Shown here one piece after another: positions 9,059 through 17,496 of a DNA stretch of 64,000 nucleotides. The position numbers were made by a program, and so were the translations under genes. Position 1 is the first letter of the stretch; each line of letters begins with the position of its first letter. Below the pieces are notes generated by a model that did not search any database, was not told where the DNA came from, and worked only from the letters and a program-made list of their open reading frames with translations. The DNA comes from DASQUK01 sp963813485 (GTDB taxonomy: Bacteria > Actinomycetota > Acidimicrobiia > Acidimicrobiales > VFJN01), in assembly GCA_963813485.1 (NCBI GenBank), contig CAWEZE010000029.1, positions 98,653 through 162,652 of the forward strand. The letters run 5' to 3'.

Positions 9059-9481
9059 ATGGATCCCGACCAGAGCGGCGAGGACTTCGACGACGAGTTG
9101 CTTGGCGACGAGTTCCCGCCCGACGAGCCGCTGGCGGTCGACGACGAAGGCGTAACCGGCGTGGAACAGCTGGGCGGGGAGTCGTTCGCCGAGCGAGACG
9201 AGCGCACGGAGCCGGACGTTTGGGAGCAGCCGGTCGGAGCCGAAGGGGCGGACACCGGGGTGGAGCTGGTGGGCGACGATGCCGGCGTGCCGGATGTCGA
9301 AAAGGACCTGGTCGGCGAGCGGGCCGGGACCGAACAGGACGACGAGCAGGGCCCCCTTGCCCCGGACGACGAGTTCAGCGGCGACGAAACCACCCGGGAC
9401 GTCGCCACCGAGCGGGTGGCGCCGCCGGCCGAGGACGCCGCCGTCCACCTCGACGACGAGGCCCCCGGCGCCACGCCCTGA
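9059..9481 (+). CDS. Acidic DUF5709-like protein
   Basis: About 140 aa, very rich in Asp and Glu, with no membrane segment. The order of short motifs (DDELLGDEFPPDEPLAVDD, then GESFAERDERTEPD, then a tail with repeated acidic patches) matches DUF5709 proteins, which are common in Actinobacteria and of unknown function. A GTG at 9053 is an alternative start. The gene stands alone between ilvA and an oxidoreductase. Confidence 0.7.
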   Translation: MDPDQSGEDFDDELLGDEFPPDEPLAVDDEGVTGVEQLGGESFAERDERTEPDVWEQPVGAEGADTGVELVGDDAGVPDVEKDLVGERAGTEQDDEQGPLAPDDEFSGDETTRDVATERVAPPAEDAAVHLDDEAPGATP

Positions 9482-9515
9482 CCCCGCGGCACCGGCCGAT
9501 CGGCCAAGCTAGGAC

Positions 9516-10943
9516 GTGCTCGACGTCGCCGTCGTTGGATCGGGTCCCAACGGGCTGACCGCCGCCGTGACGCTGGCGCAGGCCGGGCTGCGGGTCCGTG
9601 TGTTCGAGGCCGCCGACAAGCCGGGCGGCGGCACCCGCACCGAGGAGCTCACCCTGCCGGGGTTCCGCCACGACGTCTGCTCGGCCGTGCACCCCTTCGG
9701 CGTGGGGTCCCCGGCACTCGCGGCGCTGCCGCTGGCCGACCACGGGCTCGAGTGGCTGCACCCCGACCTCGCGCTCGCCCACCCGCTCCTCGACGGGTCG
9801 GCCGCAGTGCTGGCCCGTTCGGTCGACGAGACCGTGGCGTCGCTCGGCCGCGACGCCCGGGCATGGCGGAGGCTCGTCGGGCCCTTCCTCGGGCGCTGGT
9901 CGGCGCTGGCGGCCGACATCCTCGGCCCGATCACCATGGGCCTTCCCCACCACCCGGTGCTGCTGGCGCGGTTCGGTCTGCGGGCGGTCTGGCCGGTCCA
10001 GCTGGCGGCCAGGGCCTTCCGGGAGGAGCGCACCCGCATGCTGCTCGCGGGCATCGCCGGCCACGCCATCGTCCCGCCGACCTCGCCTCTCACGACCTCC
10101 GTGGGGCTGATGCTGGCACTCGCGGCCCATGAGGTGGGATGGCCGGTGGCGCGTGGAGGGTCGCAGGCGATCGCCGACTCGCTCATCTCGTATCTCGAGT
10201 CCCTGGGCGGCGAGGTCGAGACCGGCACGCTCGTGACCGCACTCGACCAGCTGCCCACCGCCCGCGCCTACCTGTTCGATGTGATGCCCCGCGACCTGGC
10301 CGCGATCGCCGGCGACCGGCTGCCGGGCCGGTACCGGGCCAAGCTCGGCCGTTACCGGCACGGGCCGGCGGTGTTCAAGGTGGACTACGCGCTCGCCGAC
10401 GCCGTCCCCTGGAAGGCCGAGGAGTGCCGCCGGGCGGCGACGGTCCACCTCGGCGCGTCGCTCGACGAGATCGGTGACGCCTTGGCCGCAGTCGCCTCCG
10501 GCCGGCCGCCGGATCCCCCGTTCCTCATCGTCGCCCAGCCGACGATCGTCGACCCGACACGCGCCCCCCACGGCCGGCACGCCCTGTGGGCGTACGGCCA
10601 CGTGCCCCGCGGCTGGCGCGGCGACCTGACCGGCGCCATCGACGACCAGATCGAGCGGTTCGCCCCCGGCTTCCGGGATCTGGTGCTGGCCCGGTCGGCC
10701 TGGGGCCCGCCGCAGCTGCAGGCCCACAACCGCAGCATGATCGACGGTGACATCGCCGGCGGCGTCTTCCAGGGCCGCCAGGTGTTGTTCCGCCCGGTCG
10801 TCGCCCGGGTCCCGTACGCCACGCCCGATCCGGCCATCTTCCTGTGCTCGGCGGCCACGCCGCCGGGACCCGGCGTCCACGGCATGGGCGGGTACCTCGC
10901 CGCCAAGGTGGCGCTGCGGCGGGTGTTCGGTTTGACCGCCTGA
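9516..10943 (+). CDS. FAD-dependent phytoene-desaturase-like oxidoreductase
   Basis: 475 aa. The N-terminus has the dinucleotide-binding VVGSGPNGLTAAVTLAQAG followed by VFEAADKPGGGTRTEEL, the signature of the phytoene desaturase/amine oxidase-like flavoproteins. The C-terminus ends with PGPGVHGMGGYLAAKVALR, the usual FAD-contacting close of this group. Substrate is unknown; relatives act on carotenoids, but many actinobacterial paralogs have no assigned role. The start is GTG at 9516. Next downstream is a lipase-maturation-factor protein, so a membrane or lipid context is possible. Confidence 0.85.
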   Translation: MLDVAVVGSGPNGLTAAVTLAQAGLRVRVFEAADKPGGGTRTEELTLPGFRHDVCSAVHPFGVGSPALAALPLADHGLEWLHPDLALAHPLLDGSAAVLARSVDETVASLGRDARAWRRLVGPFLGRWSALAADILGPITMGLPHHPVLLARFGLRAVWPVQLAARAFREERTRMLLAGIAGHAIVPPTSPLTTSVGLMLALAAHEVGWPVARGGSQAIADSLISYLESLGGEVETGTLVTALDQLPTARAYLFDVMPRDLAAIAGDRLPGRYRAKLGRYRHGPAVFKVDYALADAVPWKAEECRRAATVHLGASLDEIGDALAAVASGRPPDPPFLIVAQPTIVDPTRAPHGRHALWAYGHVPRGWRGDLTGAIDDQIERFAPGFRDLVLARSAWGPPQLQAHNRSMIDGDIAGGVFQGRQVLFRPVVARVPYATPDPAIFLCSAATPPGPGVHGMGGYLAAKVALRRVFGLTA

Positions 10944-10995
10944 CCGTCCGTCCGGCGCGAAGCTGGTGGTCACGCGCCCTGGGGGGAGCGACCGC

Positions 10996-12450
10996 ATGGA
11001 CTGGCTCGCGGCACCCGACTACTACCTGGCCCGCCTGGTGATCCAGCGGGGGCTCGGCGTCATCTACCTGCTTGCGTTCGCCGTCGCCATCAACCAGTTC
11101 CGCCCACTGCTGGGCGAACGGGGGCTACTGCCCGTCCCGCGCTACGTCCGGTTGGCTGGTTGGTCCCGGGCACCCAGCCTCTTCACGCTCCATTACAGCG
11201 ACCGTCTCCTCGGGGTGGTGGCATGGACGGGCGCTGGACTCGCCGCGCTGGCTGTGCTCGGCCTGCCGGAGCAGGGCCCGATCGGTGTCTCGATGCTCGT
11301 CTGGTTCGTGCTGTGGGTGCTGTACCTGTCGATCGTCAACGTCGGCCAGACGTTCTACGGCTTCGGCTGGGAGTCGCTCCTGCTCGAGGCCGGATTCCTG
11401 GCGATCTTCCTGGGACCCACCGACGTCGCCCCGCCGCTGCCGGTGATCATCCTCCTCCGCTGGCTGCTGTTCCGCGTCGAGTTCGGGGCAGGCCTCATCA
11501 AGCTGCGCGGCGACCGGTGCTGGCGGCGCCTGACCTGCCTCGAGTACCACCACGAGACCCAGCCGATGCCGAACCCGCTCAGCTGGTGGTTCCACCGCCT
11601 GCCCGCGCCCCTGCACCGGGTGGAGGTGGCCACCAACCACGTCACCCAACTGGTGGTGCCTTTCCTGCTGTTCACGCCCCAGCCCTACGCCTCCGTGGCC
11701 GGCGTGGTCATGATCATCACCCAGGGCTGGCTGGTGCTGAGCGGCAACTTCTCGTGGCTGAACGTGGTGACGATGACTCTCGCATTCAGCGCCCTCGACA
11801 ACCGGATCCTCGAGACGGTGCTGCCGGCCTCGCCCCCGGCGCTGCTGCCCGACCCGCCCGCCTGGTTCGGCGCGCTGGCCCTGGCACTCGCCGCGATCTT
11901 CGTGGTCCTCAGCTGGTGGCCTGTGCGCAACATGCTCTCGTCGCACCAGGCCATGAACCTCAGCTTCAACCGCCTGCATCTCGTCAACACCTACGGGGCC
12001 TTCGGGACCATCAGCCGGGAGCGACACGAGGTCGTGATCGAGGGCACCGACGACGCGGCCATCACGCCGACCACCGAATGGCGGCCCTACGAGTTCAAGG
12101 GGAAACCGGGCGACCCCCGCCGCCGGCCACCGCAGGTCGCGCCCTACCACCTGCGGCTGGACTGGCTGATGTGGTTCGCGGCGCTGTCGCCGGGCTACGC
12201 CGAGCCCTGGCTCCCCCGGCTGGCGGCGAAGCTGCTGGAGGGCGACCAGGCCACGCTCCGCCTGCTCCGCCGACGGGGCAACCCGTTCCCCGACCACCCC
12301 CCGGCCTTCGTGCGCGCCCGGCTGTTCCGCTACCGCTACACGACGCGGGCCGAGCGCCGGGCGGACGGGGCGTGGTGGATCCGTACCGAGGTGGGCATCT
12401 ACCTGCCGCCCGTGCACCGGGCGCCGGAGACCACTGCGATCCGGCCGTGA
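10996..12450 (+). CDS. Lipase maturation factor family membrane protein
   Basis: About 484 aa from the ATG at 10996, preceded by GGGGGGAG. It has several hydrophobic helices in the first 330 residues. Family hallmarks are QRGLGVIYLLAFA, NVGQTFYGFGWESLLLEAGFLAIF, GLIKLRGDRCWRRLTCLEYHHETQP, and a C-terminal cytosolic part with WRPYEFKGKPGDPRRRPP. Vertebrate LMF1 helps fold lipases in the ER. The bacterial homologs share topology, but their function is unproven. Confidence 0.9.
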   Translation: MDWLAAPDYYLARLVIQRGLGVIYLLAFAVAINQFRPLLGERGLLPVPRYVRLAGWSRAPSLFTLHYSDRLLGVVAWTGAGLAALAVLGLPEQGPIGVSMLVWFVLWVLYLSIVNVGQTFYGFGWESLLLEAGFLAIFLGPTDVAPPLPVIILLRWLLFRVEFGAGLIKLRGDRCWRRLTCLEYHHETQPMPNPLSWWFHRLPAPLHRVEVATNHVTQLVVPFLLFTPQPYASVAGVVMIITQGWLVLSGNFSWLNVVTMTLAFSALDNRILETVLPASPPALLPDPPAWFGALALALAAIFVVLSWWPVRNMLSSHQAMNLSFNRLHLVNTYGAFGTISRERHEVVIEGTDDAAITPTTEWRPYEFKGKPGDPRRRPPQVAPYHLRLDWLMWFAALSPGYAEPWLPRLAAKLLEGDQATLRLLRRRGNPFPDHPPAFVRARLFRYRYTTRAERRADGAWWIRTEVGIYLPPVHRAPETTAIRP

Positions 12451-12610
12451 GCCACCTCGGCGCGCCACCGACCACCCGTGTCGTCGCCCATCGACGAGGC
12501 GGAATAAGGTGCGCCCGACGGCCCGAGGCCGACCGCACAGGAGGCGGGGCCGAGCGGGCCCGCTGTGCAGCAGCAACGCCGCAAGGCACGTAGGTGACGG
12601 GGAGGAAGTC

Positions 12611-13555
12611 ATGGCGACGCGCAGCCGTCCGACCGCGCAGACACCGGCTCGACGCAAGCCACGGGTGGCCGAGGACGTAATGGAAGCGACGCGGGAGGGC
12701 AGCGAGGTGCTCCTCCCCGAGCTGGTCGCCCACCTGCGCAAGAGCCGAGCCCAGCTACGCGAGGAGTGGGCCCGGCGCATCACCGACGCCGGCCTGCTCA
12801 CGGCGATGACCCCGGAGGAGATCTTCTCCGAGGCGACATCCGTCTACGACAACTACGTCGAGGCGCTGGAGACGGGCAGCGTCGAGACCCTCGAGAACTA
12901 CGCCCGCAGCCTTTCGGAGCGCATCATCCCCCGCGGCGTCGAGACCGACGAGGTGCTGGGCATCGTGCTCCTGCTGCGCGACGTGCTGGCCCGATCGCTG
13001 TTCGAGAAGTACCAGTCGGAATTCGACCTGTTGAACCGCGTGCTCGACGCCTACGAGCCGGCGGCCAACCGCATCGCCAACACCGTGGGCGTCAGCTTCG
13101 TCCAGGAGCGCGAGCGCATCATCCGCCAGCAGCAGGAGGCGATCCGCGAGCTGTCCACGCCCGTGCTCCAGGTGCGGCCACGCCTCGTGATCCTGCCCAT
13201 CATCGGCGCCCTCGACAGCCAGCGCGCCCGCCAGCTCACCGAGCAGCTGCTCCGGGCGATCCGTACCAATCGCGCCAAGGTGGTGGTCATCGACATCACC
13301 GGTGTCCCCGAGATCGACTCCACGGTGGCCAACCACATCGTGCAGACGGTCGACGCCTCGCGCCTGATGGGCGCAAGCGTGATCATCAGTGGTCTGTCGG
13401 CCGAGATCGCGCTGACGCTCGTGACCATCGGGGTCGAACTGTCCAAGGTCAACGCCGTGGGCGACCTGCAGGGGGGCATCGAAGCGGCTGAGCGCCTCCT
13501 CGGGTACGAGGTCTCGCACACGGAGCCTCTCGAGCCGGTCGTCGAACTGCGTTGA
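12611..13555 (+). CDS. rsbR: RsbR-type stressosome scaffold (N-terminal sensor domain plus STAS)
   Basis: 314 aa, ATG after GGAGGAA. Residues 1-185 form a helical N-terminal domain of the RsbR type, and residues about 195-305 form a STAS domain (VLPIIGALDSQRARQLTEQLL, VVVIDITGVPEIDSTVANHI). The Ser/Thr in DSTVANHI is where RsbT phosphorylates RsbR proteins. RsbR and RsbS build the stressosome, a cytosolic complex that holds RsbT until stress releases it. The order rsbR-rsbS-rsbT-phosphatases on one strand supports the call. Which signal the N-terminal domain senses cannot be told. Confidence 0.88.
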   Translation: MATRSRPTAQTPARRKPRVAEDVMEATREGSEVLLPELVAHLRKSRAQLREEWARRITDAGLLTAMTPEEIFSEATSVYDNYVEALETGSVETLENYARSLSERIIPRGVETDEVLGIVLLLRDVLARSLFEKYQSEFDLLNRVLDAYEPAANRIANTVGVSFVQERERIIRQQQEAIRELSTPVLQVRPRLVILPIIGALDSQRARQLTEQLLRAIRTNRAKVVVIDITGVPEIDSTVANHIVQTVDASRLMGASVIISGLSAEIALTLVTIGVELSKVNAVGDLQGGIEAAERLLGYEVSHTEPLEPVVELR

Positions 13556-13585
13556 GCGAGCGTCCGCAATGCAGCGAGTCCTGGG

Positions 13586-13675
13586 CCCGAGCGGCCCGTC
13601 GCCGCAGGCGACATGAGCGGGCGAGCTGACGCGTCGGAGCCCGAGCGGCCCGTCGCCGCAGGCGACTTGAGCGGG
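13586..13675. repeat. Two 36-bp direct repeats containing an internal hairpin
   Basis: The same 36 bases occur at 13586-13621 and 13640-13675 with one mismatch (A/T) and a 54-bp period. Each starts CCCGAGCGGCCC, contains the perfect inverted repeat GTCGCC-GCA-GGCGAC, and ends TGAGCGGG. They fill the gap between rsbR and rsbS. They may act as REP-like elements or an attenuating hairpin pair that tunes rsbS expression. Confidence 0.75.
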
Positions 13676-13691
13676 AGATATTGACAGCCCG

Positions 13692-14051
13692 ATGGCAGTC
13701 CCCATCCTGCGGCAGGGCGAGTACCTGATTGCCACGGTCCAGTCGGCGATGACCGACACCGAGGCACTGCGGCTCCGCGACGACCTCGTCCGCCAAGTGG
13801 GGCAGTACCGCGCGCGGGGCATCATCGTCGACCTCACGGCGCTGGACCTCATGGACTCGTTCGCAGCACGGTCACTGCGCACCATCGCTCACATGACCCG
13901 CCTGCGGGGGGCGGACACGGTGGTGGTCGGCGTACAGCCCGAGGTGGCGTTCGCCATGGTCCAGCTCGGCTTGACGTTCGAGGACGTCTACACGGCGCTC
14001 GATCTCGAGGAGGGACTGCGCTTCCTCGACGCCCGGACCAGGAAGGACTGA
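13692..14051 (+). CDS. rsbS: RsbS-type STAS protein
   Basis: 119 aa, one STAS domain. The phosphorylation segment LDLMDSFAARSLRTIAHM carries the conserved Ser that RsbT phosphorylates to dissolve the stressosome. In the resting state RsbS binds RsbT. The ribosome-binding site (GGGAG) is rather distant from the ATG, and hairpin repeats lie just upstream. The stop is followed within 3 bp by rsbT, so the two are coupled. Confidence 0.9.
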   Translation: MAVPILRQGEYLIATVQSAMTDTEALRLRDDLVRQVGQYRARGIIVDLTALDLMDSFAARSLRTIAHMTRLRGADTVVVGVQPEVAFAMVQLGLTFEDVYTALDLEEGLRFLDARTRKD

Positions 14052-14053
14052 GG

Positions 14054-14461
14054 ATGCCGCTGGAGGGCCCGCTGCGGGTCCCCATCGCCGCAGACGTCGA
14101 CATCGTCACGGCGCGCCAGGAAGGACGCGACCTGGCGGAGCGCATGGGCTGCTCCAGCATCGAGTCGACGATGATCGCCACCGCCATCTCCGAGATCGCC
14201 CGCAACATCATGAGCCATGCCGGGCGGGGCGAGATCGCCATCAGCGCAGTCGCGATCGACGGGCGCAACGCCATAGAGGTGGTCGCCAGCGACGAGGGCC
14301 CGGGCATCGCCGACATCGAACGCGCCCTGCAGGACGGCTACTCCACGGGCGCGGGGCTCGGCCTCGGCCTCCCGGGCGCCGGGCGGTTGATGGACCACTT
14401 CGAGGTTCGGTCCGAAGTCGGGGTGGGTACCACGGTTGTCATGCGAAAGTGGTGCCCGTAG
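14054..14461 (+). CDS. rsbT: RsbT serine kinase / phosphatase activator
   Basis: 135 aa GHKL-fold switch kinase. ATP-binding boxes are visible: the N box AISEIARNIMSHAGRG, G1 DEGPGIAD, and G2 GAGLGLGLPGAGRLMD, closing with GVGTTVVMRKW. RsbT phosphorylates RsbR and RsbS and, once released, binds and activates an RsbU phosphatase through RsbU's N-terminal domain. Both candidate phosphatases follow directly. Confidence 0.92.
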   Translation: MPLEGPLRVPIAADVDIVTARQEGRDLAERMGCSSIESTMIATAISEIARNIMSHAGRGEIAISAVAIDGRNAIEVVASDEGPGIADIERALQDGYSTGAGLGLGLPGAGRLMDHFEVRSEVGVGTTVVMRKWCP

Positions 14462-15120
14462 TGGGTGATCCGGGGCTCCAGCCCCAAGCCGGGGGCGGCG
14501 CGGCGGAGGTCCGGGCGGCCACAATCGCCTGCGTTGACTGGGCGGTGTCGGGTCGGCCGCTTCGGGGCGAGGTCGTGTCCGGCGACCTCGCCGCCTGCGT
14601 GCCCGTGGGCGACGGCGCCCTGCTGGCTGCCATCGACGGGCTGGGTCACGGCGCCAAGGCGGCGGAGGCCGCCGAGATCGCCCGCGACACCATCGCCGCC
14701 CACAGCAGCGAGACGCTCGCCAGCCTGCTGCGCCTCTGTCACGTCGGACTGGCCCGCACGCGCGGCGCGGCCATCACACTGGCGCGCGTCCAGTGCGAGG
14801 CGGGCATGCTCCAATGGGTCGGCGTGGGCAACGTCGAGGCCTACCTCGTACGGCGCACTGGCAGCGGTCACGGCTCGATGGTCGCCAGCGCAGTGTTGTT
14901 CGGGGGAACCGTCGGCTACCGGCTCCCGCCCCTGCGCGATTCGGTCGTCGAGTTGCGGCCGAACGACCTGGTGATCATGGCCACCGACGGGGTCAGCCAG
15001 CAATTCATTCCCGAGGTGGCCACGGGTCGACCTGTCGACCGCATCGCCGCCATGATCCTCGAGGGCCACGCCAGGCCGTCCGACGACGCCCTGGTGGCCG
15101 TGGCCCGTGTGCGAGAGTGA
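14461..15120 (+). CDS. RsbX-like PP2C/SpoIIE-fold phosphatase
   Basis: About 219 aa from a GTG that overlaps the rsbT stop by one base (TAGTG); a GTG at 14449 is also in frame. A compact SpoIIE-type domain without a sensor: SGDLAACVPVGDGALLAAIDGLGHGAKAAEAA (metal-binding Asp and GHG), later LVIMATDGVSQQF, and SDDALVAVARV. Bacillus RsbX dephosphorylates RsbS and RsbR and resets the stressosome; position right after RsbT and the absence of an N-terminal domain support that role. Substrate is inferred. Confidence 0.85.
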   Translation: MGDPGLQPQAGGGAAEVRAATIACVDWAVSGRPLRGEVVSGDLAACVPVGDGALLAAIDGLGHGAKAAEAAEIARDTIAAHSSETLASLLRLCHVGLARTRGAAITLARVQCEAGMLQWVGVGNVEAYLVRRTGSGHGSMVASAVLFGGTVGYRLPPLRDSVVELRPNDLVIMATDGVSQQFIPEVATGRPVDRIAAMILEGHARPSDDALVAVARVRE

Positions 15121-15123
15121 CGC

Positions 15124-16167
15124 TTGGCCGCAACGCAGGCTGATGGACGGCCGAAGATGAGGACCGATCGCGACCGTTTGATCGATGGCTACCGCGCAGC
15201 GCTGCGGCACTACCTCGACACGCGTGACGAGTCCGGTCGCAGCCGGGCCTACGAGCTGGGCCACTCGGCCGTGGAGGCGGAGATCGGCCTCCTCGAGCTG
15301 GCGACCATCCATAGCGAGGCTGTCACCGACCTGCTGGCCGACAGGCCCGAGGGTGAGACCGTAGCGGCATGCATGGAGTTCTTCGTCGAGAGCCTGTCCA
15401 CCTTCGACATGGCCCAGCGCGGTTTCTGGGAGGCCCAGGCACGGGCGGCCCGGGAGCACGCCATCTCGCTGGGCCTGCAGCGCAGCCTGCTGCCCGCGGT
15501 GGTGCCGTCGTTCGGCCGCCTCGACCTGGCCGTGCGCTACCTACCGGCCGAGGTCGGCACCGAGGTGGGCGGCGACTGGTACGACGTGATCGAGTTGGCC
15601 CGCCATCGCGTGGGTCTGGTGATCGGCGACGTGATGGGCCACGGCGTCCGCCAGGCGGCGGTGATGGGACAGCTCCGTTTGGGCACCCGGGCATACGCGG
15701 TGGAGGACGGTCCGCTCGCCGAGGTGGTCCGGCGGGTCGACGTGTTGTTGCAGAACCTCGGCGACCTCCATACCGCCACGCTGGTGCTGGCCGTCATCGA
15801 TCTCGACGCCTGGTCGCTGGAGCTGGTCAATGCCGGCCACCCGCCCCCGATCGTCATCGATCCCGGGGGCGCGACTCGCATGCTGACCGAGGGGCACAGC
15901 CGCCTGCTGGGCGTGGCTCCGCCCGACGACCCCCGCGACCTCCTCGGGCCGGTGCCGCTGGAGGCCGGCACCGCCCTTTTGCTCTACACCGACGGCCTGC
16001 TCGAGCAGCCCGAGCGCGAGGGTCAGGACGGTCTGGCGCTGCTGCGCAAGTCGGTCGAGGGCTTTACGGGCGGTGCCGACGAGCTGTGTGAGCGGGTGAC
16101 CGACGCGCTGGTGGGCGGCCCCGCCCGTGACGACATCTGCCTGCTGGCGACGCGCATAGAGGCCTGA
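15124..16167 (+). CDS. rsbU: RsbU-like PP2C phosphatase with an RsbT-docking N-terminal domain
   Basis: 347 aa from TTG at 15124; ATG at 15157 would give 336 aa. Residues about 15-75 (DGYRAALRHYLDTRDESGRS and on through LLELATIHSEAV) resemble the RsbU N-terminal domain that receives RsbT. From about 120 a SpoIIE phosphatase domain follows: LQRSLLP, VGGDWYDVIEL, IGDVMGHGVRQAA, LLYTDGLLEQ, ARDDICLLATR, with the metal Asp residues in place. It should dephosphorylate an RsbV-type antagonist, and one is encoded immediately downstream on the other strand. Confidence 0.88.
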   Translation: MAATQADGRPKMRTDRDRLIDGYRAALRHYLDTRDESGRSRAYELGHSAVEAEIGLLELATIHSEAVTDLLADRPEGETVAACMEFFVESLSTFDMAQRGFWEAQARAAREHAISLGLQRSLLPAVVPSFGRLDLAVRYLPAEVGTEVGGDWYDVIELARHRVGLVIGDVMGHGVRQAAVMGQLRLGTRAYAVEDGPLAEVVRRVDVLLQNLGDLHTATLVLAVIDLDAWSLELVNAGHPPPIVIDPGGATRMLTEGHSRLLGVAPPDDPRDLLGPVPLEAGTALLLYTDGLLEQPEREGQDGLALLRKSVEGFTGGADELCERVTDALVGGPARDDICLLATRIEA

Positions 16168-16229
16168 GCGTGGTCAACTACGCCGGCGGCCCCGGGCCGG
16201 GCGTCGAGGCGACCGCTCGATCAGGCGTC

Positions 16230-16568
16230 CTACGGGTTGTCGACCAGTAGGTCGGACAAACCGGTGATCTCGATGAGCCGCCCCACGCTGGCCGAGACGA
16301 CCGTCATGCCGAACGTGGCGCCGGCGTCCTCGGCAGCCGCACGGGCCATGAGCACCGCTCGGAGCCCCGCAGAGTCGGCGAAGCTCAGCCCGCCGGCGTC
16401 CACCTCGACGCGAGTCACCTTCTGCTGGAGCAGGCCCGACACCGCCGTCGTCAACTCGTCGGCGGTATGCAGATCGAGCTCGCCGACCAAGGCGACGACG
16501 CCTCGGGAGCCGTCACGACGCGTGGAAACGGAGAAGCCCCCGGCTTCCCGTTCATCCTCTGTGGTCAT
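16230..16568 (-). CDS. STAS anti-anti-sigma factor (RsbV-like)
   Basis: 112 aa. A single STAS domain with the phosphoacceptor Ser in LSFADSAGLRAVL. The start ATG at 16568 follows GGAGGTGG. In its dephosphorylated form such a protein sequesters an RsbW kinase and frees the sigma factor. It converges with the RsbU-like phosphatase and lies 450 bp from an RsbW-like kinase, so all the partners are in one place. No sigma factor gene is in the window. Confidence 0.9.
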   Translation of the reverse strand: MTTEDEREAGGFSVSTRRDGSRGVVALVGELDLHTADELTTAVSGLLQQKVTRVEVDAGGLSFADSAGLRAVLMARAAAEDAGATFGMTVVSASVGRLIEITGLSDLLVDNP

Positions 16569-16649
16569 GTCCACCTCCGGGAGCCACGCCCGAACCATTC
16601 CCCTTGGCAGTCCGGCGAAACCGACGCATCGCTCCCGCGCTGCCGGGGA

Positions 16650-16727
16650 ATGAGTTGTGCGGGGGCCAATGTGATCGTATTGGTGCTCGTGGTGGTGTTC
16701 GTCGCACTGACGGTCACAACCGACTGA
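16650..16727 (+). CDS. Possible 25-aa single-span membrane miniprotein
   Basis: A short open frame reads MSCAGANVIVLVLVVVFVAL followed by five residues, almost all one membrane helix. No clear ribosome-binding site is seen, and the family is not recognised. It precedes the acidic repeat miniprotein on the same strand. Evidence is limited to the hydrophobic composition. Confidence 0.3.
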   Translation: MSCAGANVIVLVLVVVFVALTVTTD

Positions 16728-16759
16728 TCGCAGCGACCAGACAGCCCCGGGAGGTGGCC

Positions 16760-16942
16760 GTGGCCGAACAGACTCCGATCCCCGACGACGAGCGGCCGGT
16801 CGTGGAGATCGACCCGGTCGCACCTGGCGGCGAACCCGTGCCCGACGACGAGCGCCCGGTCCCCGACAGCGGTGCCGACGCCGCACCGCTACCGGACGAC
16901 GAACGCCCAGTCCCTGACGACGACGAGCTCGAGAGCCGCTGA
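16760..16942 (+). CDS. 60-aa acidic miniprotein with PDDERPV repeats
   Basis: GTG start at 16760 after GGGAGGTG; 60 aa. The motif PDDERPV occurs three times (IPDDERPVV, VPDDERPVP, LPDDERPVP), and the C-terminus repeats the theme as PDDDELESR. There are no cysteines and no membrane segment; the protein is probably disordered. No known family is recognised. It sits between the STAS factor and the RsbW-like kinase, both on the sigma-control theme, so a link to stress signalling is possible but unproven. Confidence 0.6.
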   Translation: MAEQTPIPDDERPVVEIDPVAPGGEPVPDDERPVPDSGADAAPLPDDERPVPDDDELESR

Positions 16943-17015
16943 CACGCGGGCGCAGAACGGCCGTGCACCTGAGGTTTCCTGTTAGTCCGGACGTTTGGCG
17001 GATAGGGGAGGGTCG

Positions 17016-17393
17016 ATGCAGGCCTACGCCCGCTTCCGCCGTACCAGCGACCAGATACCGGAGGCTCGGGCGTTTGTGCGGGAGACGCTGTTCCGATGGG
17101 GCGAGACCTCCCGGGTCAACGACGCCCTCCTGGTCACCAGCGAGCTGTTCACCAATGCCGTCCTGCACGGGTCCGGGCGCATCGACGTCTACGTGACGCT
17201 GGACCCCGAGGCGCTGCGGATCGCCGTCGTGGACGACGGGCTACGACCGCCGGACCCGTGGCCAAGGCGGGATGCGACCCCCACCCTGGGCGGACGGGGC
17301 CTGCAGATCGTCGATGCACTCGCGTCCACGTGGGGCAACAACTTCGACCCAGCCGGCCGGACCCGCGTGTGGGCGGAGATGCCGCGGGAGTAA
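17016..17393 (+). CDS. RsbW-like anti-sigma factor kinase (HATPase_c_2)
   Basis: 125 aa from the ATG at 17016 after GGGGAGGG. GHKL ATPase boxes: LLVTSELFTNAVLHGSGRI (N box), VVDDGLRPPDP (G1), and TLGGRGLQIVDALASTWG (G2). Such kinases bind a sigma factor and phosphorylate a STAS antagonist. The likely partner is the STAS protein at 16230-16568. The stop codon TAA abuts a copy of the dispersed repeat. Confidence 0.9.
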   Translation: MQAYARFRRTSDQIPEARAFVRETLFRWGETSRVNDALLVTSELFTNAVLHGSGRIDVYVTLDPEALRIAVVDDGLRPPDPWPRRDATPTLGGRGLQIVDALASTWGNNFDPAGRTRVWAEMPRE

Positions 17394-17478
17394 GGAGCCG
17401 AGCGGATAGGGCGGTTCGTGCAGCCTACGCGGGGGAATTTGGCGAGCCTCGACTACCAGCCGACATCGGGTCCCCAAC
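17393..17478 (+). repeat. Dispersed repeat element, partial copy between convergent genes
   Basis: Begins AGGAGCCGAGCGGATAGG directly at the stop of the RsbW-like gene. It follows the complete element for about 52 bp with two mismatches, then more loosely. It lies between the convergent RsbW-like and AzlD genes. There is no coding potential. Confidence 0.8.
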
Positions 17479-17496
17479 ATGCCTTCCTGGCTGTCG

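Noticed and set aside
10966..10996. GTG at 10966 as start of the lipase-maturation-factor protein
   Set aside because: ATG 10996 has the better ribosome-binding site and the added residues are not family-like.
11125..12801. 558-residue minus-strand frame
   Set aside because: It overlaps the lipase-maturation-factor gene on the other strand and has no recognisable domain.
16760..16942. PDDERPV repeats as a lanthipeptide or RiPP precursor
   Set aside because: There is no Cys, no Ser/Thr-rich core, and no modification enzyme nearby.
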